Part shown: positions 17,996 to 26,541 of the stretch, piece after piece
Position numbering within the stretch: position 1 is the first letter of the stretch
How the letters are laid out: each line of letters opens with the position of its first letter
Assembly (NCBI GenBank): GCA_902799655.1
Contig: CADCBH010000007.1
Coordinates: 92,778 to 156,777 of the forward strand
Length of the DNA stretch: 64,000 nucleotides
From: an uncultured Bacteroidales bacterium
Lineage (GTDB): Bacteria; Bacteroidota; Bacteroidia; Bacteroidales; Bacteroidaceae
Direction: 5' to 3'
The notes under the pieces: generated by a model
Told to the model about the DNA's origin: nothing
Database searches by the model: none
Seen by the model: the letters and a program-made list of their open reading frames with translations, nothing else
Position numbers and translations under genes: made by a program

Positions 17996-19675
17996 ATGCT
18001 ACAGATACGCTGCAAGAACAACAATGTCACGAAGAGTTTTCCAGAAGGATCCTCTCTTTTGGATGTCTATCAAGAGTTTGCCAATGAGATTAATCTCCCC
18101 TATCCTGTCGTCTCGGCTAAAGTGAATAACGCTTCAGAAGGACTGAAATTCAGACTCTTCCAGAATCGTGATGTCGAGTTCATGGATGCCCGAGAAGGCA
18201 GCGGCCACCGTGTCTATGTGCGTTCACTGTGTTTCCTGCTCTACAAGGCTACTCAGGATATCTTCCCTGGTTCTAAGCTGTTTATCGAGCATACTATCTC
18301 GCGCGGTTACTACTGTAACTTCAAGAAGAAGAACAACGACTCACTGGCAGAGGGTGATGTGGAACGCATCAGCCAGCGCATGATGGAGATTGTCAACCTC
18401 GACATGCCCTTCCGTCGCACCGAGGCCACCAATGAAGAGGCCATCCGCGTCTTTGCCGAACGTGGATTCTCCGACAAGGTGAAGTTGCTGGAGACCAGTG
18501 GCCAGATCTATAGCGACTACTATATGCTGGGCGATACTGCTGACTACTACTATGGTCCGCTGGTACCCAGTGCAGGTTATCTGAAGGTTTTCGGACTGGA
18601 GCCTTATCGCGATGGCATGCTGTTACGCGTACCCGACTGGAACAATCCCACCATCCTTGCTGAGAAGGTGGACATGCCCAAGACCTATGAGATGTTCCGT
18701 GAGAAGACACGCTGGGACATCATCATGCGACTGTCGAATGCCGGTGATGTCAACAAGGCTATTCTGAAGGGGCATGCCTCTGAGCTCATACAGGTGAGTG
18801 AAGCCTTGCAGGAGAAGAAGATTGTACAGATTGCAGAGGATATCGAGCACCGCTTCCATGCTGAGAAGGATCCCATCCGACTGGTACTCATCACTGGTCC
18901 GTCATCATCCGGCAAGACCACATTCTGCAAGCGACTCAGCATCCAACTGCTTGCCTGCGGACTGCGCCCCCTCTCATTCTCTACCGATGACTACTTCGTC
19001 AATCGTGTCGATACACCCAAGCTGCCCAATGGCGATTATGACTTCGACAACATCGAGGCTGTTGACTATGCGCTTCTCGAGGACCATCTGACGCGTCTGA
19101 TGAAGGGCGAACGCGTCGAGATTCCTGAATACAACTTCTCGACAGGACTGCGTGAGTGGAATGGCAAGAAGCTGAAGTTAGGTGGCGATACCGTTCTCAT
19201 CATCGAGGGCATCCATGCCCTCAACCCCCAGCTGACCAAGAAAATTGAAGACTCGCTGAAGTACAAGATATACATCTCGGCACTCACCAGCATCTCTCTT
19301 GACGATCACAACTGGATACCTACCCGCGACAACCGTCTGTTGCGCCGCATCATCCGCGACTACAACAAGGGAGCCTTTACCGCCCAGGAAACCATTGCCC
19401 AGTGGAAGAATGTCTGTGAGGCTGAGGAGAAATGGATCTTCCCCTACCAGGAGACTGCAGATGTCATGTTCAACTCAGCGCTGAACATCGAGTTTGCCGT
19501 GTTGCGCACCCATGCCGAGATTATCCTCTCGTCCGTTCAGCGCAACAGTCCTGAATACAGTGAGGCCCATCGCCTCTTGAAGTTCATCCACTACTTCCTG
19601 CCCGTCAGCGACAAGGAGATACCACCCACGTCGATTATGCGTGAGTTCCTGGGTGGCTCCAGCTTCAAATACTAA
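17996..19675 (+). CDS. TGS-domain nucleoside (uridine) kinase
   Basis: The protein has 559 residues and three parts: an N-terminal TGS-like domain (about 1-65), a threonyl-tRNA-synthetase-like second additional domain (about 70-240, with HTISRGYYC), and a phosphoribulokinase/uridine kinase domain with P-loop GPSSSGKTT at residues 301-309 and DDYFVNR. This fusion is a known Bacteroidota and Firmicutes family; uridine or another nucleoside is the likely substrate, but the tRNA-synthetase-like half hints at an RNA-linked regulatory input. Its 3' end overlaps menD on the other strand by 11 bases. Confidence 0.88.
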   Translation: MLQIRCKNNNVTKSFPEGSSLLDVYQEFANEINLPYPVVSAKVNNASEGLKFRLFQNRDVEFMDAREGSGHRVYVRSLCFLLYKATQDIFPGSKLFIEHTISRGYYCNFKKKNNDSLAEGDVERISQRMMEIVNLDMPFRRTEATNEEAIRVFAERGFSDKVKLLETSGQIYSDYYMLGDTADYYYGPLVPSAGYLKVFGLEPYRDGMLLRVPDWNNPTILAEKVDMPKTYEMFREKTRWDIIMRLSNAGDVNKAILKGHASELIQVSEALQEKKIVQIAEDIEHRFHAEKDPIRLVLITGPSSSGKTTFCKRLSIQLLACGLRPLSFSTDDYFVNRVDTPKLPNGDYDFDNIEAVDYALLEDHLTRLMKGERVEIPEYNFSTGLREWNGKKLKLGGDTVLIIEGIHALNPQLTKKIEDSLKYKIYISALTSISLDDHNWIPTRDNRLLRRIIRDYNKGAFTAQETIAQWKNVCEAEEKWIFPYQETADVMFNSALNIEFAVLRTHAEIILSSVQRNSPEYSEAHRLLKFIHYFLPVSDKEIPPTSIMREFLGGSSFKY

Positions 19676-21212
19676 GTGAACGGTAATAATTGCGGAACAC
19701 CCGTTCGTCCTCACTGGCATCGGTGAAGACTTCAAGCAACACAGGGGTATCGCTCTCTTTGGATAACAAGGTGACGATACCTTTTTGCATGTCCTCCATA
19801 TTCGACGCTTTCAGATAGACCACATGGTTCTGCTGGCAGATACCCTCAGCAGATGTGGTGTGCTCGGCAGCAACGAACTTGTCGCGGGCAGGACTTTGCT
19901 CCAAGCCCTTCAGCATATTGAAGATGCCTCCCCTGCCATTATTCAATAACAGGATGCGCAGGTTGCCACGAAGGTTCTGGTTCCACAGGGCATTCTGGTC
20001 GTAGAAGAAACTGAGGTCGCCAATGACGCAGAACACCTTGTCGTCCGTCACACAAGAGAAACCTGCTGCCGTGCTGAGCGAGCCCTCGATGCCATTGACG
20101 CCACGATTACAGAATACGGGGTGCTGGGCATAGATATTCGCCAGGCGGATAGCACTGCTGTTGGCATAATGAACTGACAATTGACAGTTGACAGTTGACA
20201 ATTGGGATTCGAAGTACTTGACAACAGCCATCTGGGAATAGACAGGCTCATAGCCTACTGCCTGCGAATGGATGCGACGGATGAGGTCGCCCCACATCTG
20301 AACAAAGGGATGCGGCTGGTCTTCCAACAGGAATCGGATATGGTCAGCTACCACCTCACCATCGCCCTGTACCACATGGGTCAGGTTCATGAAAGTGTCG
20401 TTGACCTCACCGGTCTCATTGACAATCCACGTCTCCTTGGCTTTGCGCAGGAAACGCTTTAAGCGCTTGCTGACAATGGAGCCGCCAATATACAATACGA
20501 AATCAGGCACATAGCGCTCGTCATCCTGCACCAAGAGTACAGCTTCGTCGAGGTGAGGATTCAGAGGCTGCCCAGCAATCAGCATCGGACGCTTGGACTG
20601 CATGAACATACGTCCTAGATGAGCCAGTGTAGTGGGTTGGATGTCTGCTGGCAAACATTCTATCTTACGCTCCTTGGGCAATGCAGCCACAGAGAAGTCG
20701 AACAGGGGTTCACTGATAGGCACATTGATATGTACTGGGGCGTGGCGCACTATCAGTGCCTCATTGACGAGTCGGTTGCAATACCAACGTTCCTCTTCAT
20801 CATGAGGCTCAGGTAGCGACACCGCCTTACGGACAAAGCGTCCGAGGGCATCAGGCTGAGGCAGCGTCTGTCCGTCAAGCTGATCTATCCACTGCTGAGG
20901 ACGGTCGGCACTAATCACCACCAACGGACGATGCTGATAGTAGGCTTCGGCTACAGCCGGTACTACGTTGAGCAATGCCGTACCACTGGTGACACAAACC
21001 ACCACAGGCTCGTTCAGTGCCTGCGACATCCCCAGGGCATAGAAGCTTGCAGAGCGCTCATCCGTCACTGGATAGCACTGGATATCAGGACATTCGTTTA
21101 GGTTGTGCACGATGGGGGCATTACGACTGCCAGGGCAGACAACCGCATGGCGGATGCCGTGAGCTACCAGCAGACTGGTCAGTATGTTGACATTATCTTT
21201 ATTGCTATACAC
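19665..21212 (-). CDS. menD: SEPHCHC synthase
   Basis: This thiamine-diphosphate enzyme joins isochorismate and 2-oxoglutarate in menaquinone synthesis. The 515-residue product begins at a GTG (21212) four bases after the menF stop, giving the family N-terminus VYSNKDNVNILTSLL; an upstream in-frame ATG at 21341 would lie inside menF. CPGSRNAPI, VTSGTAL and the TPP-binding region GDLSFFYDQNALWNQNLRG are present. Residues encoded by 20174-20201 come from a heptanucleotide array between the central and C-terminal domains. It converges on and overlaps the nucleoside kinase. Confidence 0.93.
   Translation of the reverse strand: MYSNKDNVNILTSLLVAHGIRHAVVCPGSRNAPIVHNLNECPDIQCYPVTDERSASFYALGMSQALNEPVVVCVTSGTALLNVVPAVAEAYYQHRPLVVISADRPQQWIDQLDGQTLPQPDALGRFVRKAVSLPEPHDEEERWYCNRLVNEALIVRHAPVHINVPISEPLFDFSVAALPKERKIECLPADIQPTTLAHLGRMFMQSKRPMLIAGQPLNPHLDEAVLLVQDDERYVPDFVLYIGGSIVSKRLKRFLRKAKETWIVNETGEVNDTFMNLTHVVQGDGEVVADHIRFLLEDQPHPFVQMWGDLIRRIHSQAVGYEPVYSQMAVVKYFESQLSTVNCQLSVHYANSSAIRLANIYAQHPVFCNRGVNGIEGSLSTAAGFSCVTDDKVFCVIGDLSFFYDQNALWNQNLRGNLRILLLNNGRGGIFNMLKGLEQSPARDKFVAAEHTTSAEGICQQNHVVYLKASNMEDMQKGIVTLLSKESDTPVLLEVFTDASEDERVFRNYYRSLSI
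20174..20201 (-). repeat. Heptanucleotide array inside menD, four units
   Basis: On the plus strand the units are CTGACAA, TTGACAG, TTGACAG, TTGACAA. They encode QLSTVNCQLS in MenD. A gain or loss of one 7-base unit would shift the frame. Confidence 0.85.
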
Positions 21213-21216
21213 TGTT

Positions 21217-22263
21217 TTATGAAGAATGACGAATGAATAAATTCCGCATGGTATCGAGTTTGGTTTCAGTTTCCTGCCACTCCATCTCCTCCACGCTGTC
21301 GGGCAACAGGCCACCACCGGCATAGAGGCGATAGCCATCACTGAATATCTGCATACAGCGCAGGTTTACAAACAGATGAGTAGCCTCGGCAGCTGACAAA
21401 GACAACTGCAATGGGCCCATAAAACCACTATAATAGCACCGATGATGATGCTCTTGTTGGAGGATGAAGCGATATGCCTCCTCCTTAGGCAGTCCGCAAA
21501 CAGCCGGTGTAGGATGCAGAGCCTGAAGGACATCGCCCAACAGGGTATCGGAAGATAATGAGAAACGGAAATCACTACGCAGATGAGCTAGATGACCTGC
21601 ACGCGTGGTACGAGGTCCTTCTTCAGTATATTGGCTGGTAAAGCGCTCCAGCTGTCGGATGATATAGGTTGCTACATAGCGCTGCTCCTGGATATTCTTG
21701 TCGCTCCATCGCTGCGTCTCCTCATACTTCATGGTGCCTGCCAGCGCCATCGTCTGCCAGGAACCCTCTTCCCCACCCAACAGAATTTCGGGTGTGGCAG
21801 CAAGCCATAACCCGCTTTGTGGTGTATAGGTCAGTGCAATCATCATGCGGGGATAGCAGGCACAAGCCTTTTGGAACAGTGATAGCGCTGTCTCATCATC
21901 ATCCCGTTTGACGGCGATGCTGCGCGAGAGCACGAGTTTCTGAAACTCTCCCTTTCTCAGACGTGCGTGGAAATTGGCAAAGTCGATATGATAGTCGGAC
22001 CGTTCATCTCCCTCATGGGTATAGTCAAGGGCAGCAAGGGAAGACATCTCTGGGAGCTCGTGGATATCAGCGGGATGTGCATAGTGCTCGACAAATTCTG
22101 GACTAATCAGCAGTAATGGTGTCTCCTCAGAGATGGCAAAGGGAGCGACAACAAAGCCATGCCTGTCGCTGAGCTGAGAGATAGCAGTCAGTGAGAGCAC
22201 ATCACCACCGACCAAGGTGCATGCCTCTGCGTAAGGAAGCCGAAACAATCCGAATCCCCTCAT
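21217..22263 (-). CDS. menF: Isochorismate synthase
   Basis: A chorismate-utilising enzyme of 348 residues that makes isochorismate, the entry to menaquinone synthesis. The conserved C-terminal catalytic region is seen in KLVLSRSIAVK, LAGTMKYE, LHPTPAVCGLP and YSGFMGP. The ATG at 22263 overlaps the thioesterase stop by one base (TGATG); a GTG at 22266 is also possible. It leads directly into menD. Confidence 0.94.
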   Translation of the reverse strand: MRGFGLFRLPYAEACTLVGGDVLSLTAISQLSDRHGFVVAPFAISEETPLLLISPEFVEHYAHPADIHELPEMSSLAALDYTHEGDERSDYHIDFANFHARLRKGEFQKLVLSRSIAVKRDDDETALSLFQKACACYPRMMIALTYTPQSGLWLAATPEILLGGEEGSWQTMALAGTMKYEETQRWSDKNIQEQRYVATYIIRQLERFTSQYTEEGPRTTRAGHLAHLRSDFRFSLSSDTLLGDVLQALHPTPAVCGLPKEEAYRFILQQEHHHRCYYSGFMGPLQLSLSAAEATHLFVNLRCMQIFSDGYRLYAGGGLLPDSVEEMEWQETETKLDTMRNLFIRHSS

Positions 22264-22682
22264 CACTTCTCACTTTTTTTCTTGATGATATAATTGGTCA
22301 CACGAACATTGGAAATCAGGTCGCCTGAGGAATCCTTGATATCCACGTTCCAGACATGAAGTGTCGTACCCTTGTGCAAGAGGCGTGCGTAAGCAGTCAC
22401 GGTATCGCCCTCTGCCACAGCCTTCACATGACTGCCGCTCACCTCGATACCCACACAGGCACAATCCTCGCAGAGTGACGAAGAGCCCACTCCCGCCACA
22501 TTCTCAGCGAGCGCCAATGATGCGCCCCCACTGAGGAAGCCAAAGGGCTGGCGGTTGCGCTCGTCCACTTTCATCCTCGCCATACAAGTATCAACCTCGG
22601 GAGTGGAAATAAACTCCATCCCGAGGGCTGTACTCAAATTGGGCTTCTCGTTGATAATAACCTTTATGCGCTCTACGTCCAC
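22263..22682 (-). CDS. Hotdog-fold thioesterase, probable DHNA-CoA hydrolase
   Basis: The 139-residue PaaI/YbgC-type hotdog protein has the signature FGFLSGGASLALAE, in which the active-site acidic residue follows a Gly-rich turn. Placement between ROK and menF strongly suggests that it hydrolyses 1,4-dihydroxy-2-naphthoyl-CoA (the MenI step); this is context-based inference, since PaaI-type thioesterases are broad. It starts six bases after the upstream ROK stop. Confidence 0.85.
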   Translation of the reverse strand: MDVERIKVIINEKPNLSTALGMEFISTPEVDTCMARMKVDERNRQPFGFLSGGASLALAENVAGVGSSSLCEDCACVGIEVSGSHVKAVAEGDTVTAYARLLHKGTTLHVWNVDIKDSSGDLISNVRVTNYIIKKKSEK

Positions 22683-22688
22683 CCTTTA

Positions 22689-23669
22689 CTATTTAAATAA
22701 AGAATACTCCTTAACTTTCCATGCCAAAGCACTGGCGCCCAAAACATTGCGTTCCTTCTCATCGAGAATAGAAACCAACAGTTTCACCTTGTCGCGGATG
22801 TTACCAAAGACATTCTCGCGGAACGCACTTTCCATCGCATCCCACATCTTTTCACAGTGTACCGACAGGTCACCCGTGATAATGATGGCCTGAGGATCGA
22901 TGATGCTGGCATAGTTGGAAAGTGCGACACCAAGTATCTTACCCGTTTCCTGCCATGTCTGAATAGCAAGGGCATCACCCTTGTCATAAGCCTCGACAAT
23001 AGACTGGAAAGTCAGTTCGGGAACATCGCGCAGGATGCTGGGTGTCTGTGTGCTTTCCAGCAGTTCCTGAGCCGTACGGACAATACCGCGATAAGAGACA
23101 TACTCCTCCAGGCAGCCCTTATTGCCACACGTGCACTGGCGACCGCCATCCTCGATACAAGTATGGCCGAACTCACCAGCAAAGCCATCAGTGCCCAGAT
23201 GAGCCATGCCATTGCTGTAGAAACAGCTACCCAAACCGAATCCCATCAACGTGACTACAATAAAGTTGTCCATGCCATGAGCCAGTCCGTAGGTCATTTC
23301 GCCCAATGCCATCACATGGGAATCATTGGCCAAAGCCACCGCGATGCCAATACTGTCACGCAACATGGCAGCCATCGGTACAATACCCTTCCACGGCATG
23401 TTGGCAGCATTCTCCACACAACCTGTCAGGAAGTTGGCACTAGGCACGCACATGCCTACCGAACGAATGCTCTCATAACCACCGTTATTCTCAGATAGCG
23501 TTATGATACGCTCAGCAAGCACCTCAACGAAATTATTCACATTGGGATAGTCGTCTGTCGAGAACTGATCCTGAGCCAAGATATTACCACGCAAATCGAC
23601 GATTGCAACGGTAGTCGTCTCAAACTCCACATCGACACCTATCACCTTTGTTTTAACCATCTCATTCAT
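22689..23669 (-). CDS. ROK family protein 1
   Basis: This 326-residue protein belongs to the ROK (repressor, ORF, kinase) family of sugar kinases and sugar-sensing regulators. It has no N-terminal helix-turn-helix. The zinc motif CTCGNKGCLEEY is intact and the catalytic Asp is kept (Asn115-Asp116 in LANDSHVMA). The N-terminal phosphate loop reads GVDVEFETT instead of the kinase DxGGT, as in non-kinase or divergent members. It is a close tandem paralogue of the next gene and is cotranscribed with the thioesterase-menF-menD genes. Substrate unknown. Confidence 0.87.
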   Translation of the reverse strand: MNEMVKTKVIGVDVEFETTTVAIVDLRGNILAQDQFSTDDYPNVNNFVEVLAERIITLSENNGGYESIRSVGMCVPSANFLTGCVENAANMPWKGIVPMAAMLRDSIGIAVALANDSHVMALGEMTYGLAHGMDNFIVVTLMGFGLGSCFYSNGMAHLGTDGFAGEFGHTCIEDGGRQCTCGNKGCLEEYVSYRGIVRTAQELLESTQTPSILRDVPELTFQSIVEAYDKGDALAIQTWQETGKILGVALSNYASIIDPQAIIITGDLSVHCEKMWDAMESAFRENVFGNIRDKVKLLVSILDEKERNVLGASALAWKVKEYSLFK

Positions 23670-23681
23670 ATTTCCACCCTC

Positions 23682-24662
23682 CTACTTAAACAGCGAGTAC
23701 TCCTTCACTTCCCAGGCAAGAACACTGGCACCCAGCATGTTACGCACGCGGTTATCCAGGCTGGAGTGGATAAATTTGACCTTATCCCTGATGTTATGGA
23801 ATACATGTTTCTCAAATGACTCACTGGCTGGTGCCAACAACCATTTGCCAGCCTGAGAGATTCCGCCAGTAAAAATGATAGCCTCTGGATTCAGGAGAGA
23901 GGCATAGTTAGCCAAGCCCACACCCAGATAATAGCCTGTGCGACGCATGGTCTCGATAGCCAACTCGTCACCCAAGTCACACAGCTCACTGATAATCTTG
24001 GGCGTCAAAACATCAATTTGGCGCATGCGCGAGGCATCGGGACGCTCTGCCATAAGTTCCTGGGCGGTAAGCACAATACCCTTGGTTGCCACATAGGCTT
24101 CCAGACAGCCTTTCTTACCACAACCGCACAGGCGACCGTTAGGGATAAAACAGCTATGGCCGACCTCTCCTCCAAAGCCGTCGTTGCCCAAATGTGCTCT
24201 GCCATTGCTATAGATACAGCTGCCCAGACCATTGCCGATGGATACAACGATGAAGTCGCGCATACCATGTGCAGAACCGAAGGTCTGCTCACCGACAGCC
24301 ATCGCATGAGCATTGTTCGCCAAAGCTACAGCAAGGCCCAGACGATCACGCAGCATAGCTGCCAGAGGGATGACACCCTTCCAAGGCATGTTGGGCGAGT
24401 TCTCGATACTTGCCGTCTGAATGTTGCCGCTGGGTGCACTGATGCCTACCGAGCGGACGAGTTCGTAGCCGCCATTGGCTTCCACCAGATTCACGATATG
24501 CTCGCAGAGCACGGACAAGTAATCACCAATTTCAGGATGATCTGATGACGTAAAATGACTGGTCGCAATAATATCACCACGGATATCGATAATGCCTATC
24601 GATGTTCGTTCAAGACTGATGTCCACTCCGACCACGCGTGTCTTGCTACCGTTTAGTATCAT
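23682..24662 (-). CDS. ROK family protein 2, catalytic Asp replaced by Asn
   Basis: This protein has the same length (326 residues) and layout as ROK 1, from which it is separated by 12 bases. The zinc motif CGCGKKGCLEAY is intact, but the position of the ROK catalytic base is Asn117 (LANNAHAMA), and the phosphate loop reads GVDISLERT. A kinase reaction is therefore unlikely; sugar sensing or a heteromeric partner role is more plausible. The frame extends to 24776 without support; the ATG at 24662 follows the promoter and matches the paralogue's N-terminus. Confidence 0.85.
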   Translation of the reverse strand: MILNGSKTRVVGVDISLERTSIGIIDIRGDIIATSHFTSSDHPEIGDYLSVLCEHIVNLVEANGGYELVRSVGISAPSGNIQTASIENSPNMPWKGVIPLAAMLRDRLGLAVALANNAHAMAVGEQTFGSAHGMRDFIVVSIGNGLGSCIYSNGRAHLGNDGFGGEVGHSCFIPNGRLCGCGKKGCLEAYVATKGIVLTAQELMAERPDASRMRQIDVLTPKIISELCDLGDELAIETMRRTGYYLGVGLANYASLLNPEAIIFTGGISQAGKWLLAPASESFEKHVFHNIRDKVKFIHSSLDNRVRNMLGASVLAWEVKEYSLFK

Positions 24663-24692
24663 AAGAAAGTGTTTTACTCGAGTATTGTGGGA

Positions 24693-24724
24693 CAAAAATA
24701 GTAAATAATTTTTTATCCACAAAA
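24693..24724 (-). promoter_or_regulatory. Promoter for ROK2-ROK1-thioesterase-menF-menD
   Basis: On the minus strand TTTTG (24724-24720) and TATTTTTG (24700-24693) are 19 bases apart, 30 bases before the ROK2 ATG. Confidence 0.65.
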
Positions 24725-24765
24725 CTTTTATGCATGTTTTTAGCAAATATTTAAAGATTTCTTCG

Positions 24766-24774
24766 TACCTTTGC
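24766..24774 (+). promoter_or_regulatory. -7 element of the lysS promoter
   Basis: TACCTTTGC, 28 bases before the lysS ATG. The -33 region has no clear TTTG. Confidence 0.7.
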
Positions 24775-24802
24775 AACGTATAACGAGATTTTTCTATAAA
24801 AT

Positions 24803-26533
24803 ATGAACGTTTTAGAACTTAGTGAGCAAGAAATTGGCAGACGTGAGAGTCTGCAAGAACTGCGACAGATGGGTATCAATCCCTACCCTGCCGACGAATA
24901 TCCCACCAACGCCTTCTCTACAGACATTCGCGATAACTTCCGCGATGAAGACGAGCCGCGCCAGGTCTGTATCGCCGGCCGTATGATGAGCCGTCGCGTG
25001 ATGGGTAAGGCCAGTTTCGCAGAGATTCAGGATTCCAAGGGACGCATTCAGGTTTATATCTCGCGCGACGACCTCTGTCCGGGCGAAGACAAAGACTTAT
25101 ATAATAAGGTATTTAAGCGCCTGCTTGACATTGGCGACTTCATTGGCGTGAAGGGTTTCGTATTCCGCACTCAAACAGGCGAGATCAGTGTCCACTGTCA
25201 GGAACTGACACTCTTGTCTAAAGCACTTAAGCCCCTGCCTATCGTGAAATACAAGGACGGTGTGGCCTATGACAAGTTCGACGACCCCGAGTTGCGCTAT
25301 CGCCAGCGCTATGTTGACCTGGTGGTCAACGAGGGCGTAAAAGACACATTCCTCAAGCGTGCCACCATCATCCGTACCCTGCGTCGCATTCTTGACGAAG
25401 CCGGCTATACGGAGGTTGACACCCCCATCCTGCAGAACATTGCCGGTGGTGCCTCGGCGCGTCCGTTCATCACCCACTTCAATGCCCTCAACCAGGACAT
25501 GTACATGCGTATTGCCACTGAGCTCTATCTGAAGCGCCTCATCGTAGGTGGCTTTGAGGGCGTCTATGAGATGGGCAAGAACTTCCGCAATGAGGGTATG
25601 GACAAGACTCACAACCCCGAGTTCACCTGCATGGAGCTGTATGTCAGCTACAAGGACCTGCTGTGGGGTATGACCTTCACAGAGAATATGCTCGAGGAGA
25701 TATGTACAGCTGTCAACGGCAAGCCCGAGGTAGAGATTGATGGCAACATCATCTCGTTCAAGGCACCGTTCCGTCGCCTGCCCATCCTCGATGCCATCAA
25801 GGAGAAGACTGGTTTCGACTGCGACGGCAAGAGCGAGGACGAGATTCGCCAGTTCTGCCTCTCAAAGGGTATGGATGTCGATGAGACCATGGGTAAGGGC
25901 AAACTGATTGACGAGCTCTTCGGTGAGTTCTGCGAGGGTTCATTCATCCAGCCCACCTTCATCACTGACTATCCCGTCGAGATGTCACCGCTCACCAAGA
26001 TGCACCGTTCTAAGCCCGGTCTCACCGAGCGTTTCGAGCTGATGGTGAATGGCAAGGAGTTGGCTAACGCCTACTCTGAGCTCAACGACCCCATTGACCA
26101 GGAGGAGCGTTTCATCGAGCAGATGAAGCTGGCTGACAAGGGTGACGACGAGGCGATGATTATCGACCAGGACTTCCTGCGCGCCCTGCAGTATGGTATG
26201 CCTCCTACCTTTGGTATCGGTATCGGCATCGACCGTCTGGTCATGCTGCTCACAGGCAAGTTCACCATTGGTGAGGTCATGCTGTTCCCCCAGATGAAGC
26301 CCGAGAAGAAGATTCCTCAGTCATCTGTTGCCGAATGGGCAGAGATTGGTGTAGCTGAGGAGTGGGTTCCCGTGCTGCGCAAGGCTGGTTTCAACCTCAT
26401 TCAGAACATCGCTTCTGAGAAGCCTCAGGGTCTCCAGCAGAAGATTGGCGATATTGTCAAGAAATACAAGCTCGACATGCAGAAGCCCTCAGTTGACGAG
26501 GTCGCAAAGTGGATTGAAAAGGCACAGGCCTAA
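24803..26533 (+). CDS. lysS: Lysyl-tRNA synthetase, class II
   Basis: The enzyme charges tRNA-Lys. An OB-fold anticodon domain (about residues 55-170) precedes the class II core with motif 2 (GKNFRNEGMDKTHNPEFT) and motif 3 (GIGIGIDRLVMLLTG). At 576 residues it carries about 65 residues after motif 3 (from FPQMKPEKK onward, including AEEWVPVLRKAGF) that E. coli LysS lacks; this helical extension is shared by Bacteroidota. It is followed eight bases later by gpsA. Confidence 0.97.
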   Translation: MNVLELSEQEIGRRESLQELRQMGINPYPADEYPTNAFSTDIRDNFRDEDEPRQVCIAGRMMSRRVMGKASFAEIQDSKGRIQVYISRDDLCPGEDKDLYNKVFKRLLDIGDFIGVKGFVFRTQTGEISVHCQELTLLSKALKPLPIVKYKDGVAYDKFDDPELRYRQRYVDLVVNEGVKDTFLKRATIIRTLRRILDEAGYTEVDTPILQNIAGGASARPFITHFNALNQDMYMRIATELYLKRLIVGGFEGVYEMGKNFRNEGMDKTHNPEFTCMELYVSYKDLLWGMTFTENMLEEICTAVNGKPEVEIDGNIISFKAPFRRLPILDAIKEKTGFDCDGKSEDEIRQFCLSKGMDVDETMGKGKLIDELFGEFCEGSFIQPTFITDYPVEMSPLTKMHRSKPGLTERFELMVNGKELANAYSELNDPIDQEERFIEQMKLADKGDDEAMIIDQDFLRALQYGMPPTFGIGIGIDRLVMLLTGKFTIGEVMLFPQMKPEKKIPQSSVAEWAEIGVAEEWVPVLRKAGFNLIQNIASEKPQGLQQKIGDIVKKYKLDMQKPSVDEVAKWIEKAQA

Positions 26534-26541
26534 TTAGATAT

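Noticed and set aside
23682-24776. Longer start for ROK2 at 24776
   Set aside because: The extra 38 codons run over both the ROK2 and lysS promoter elements, and the paralogue lacks them.
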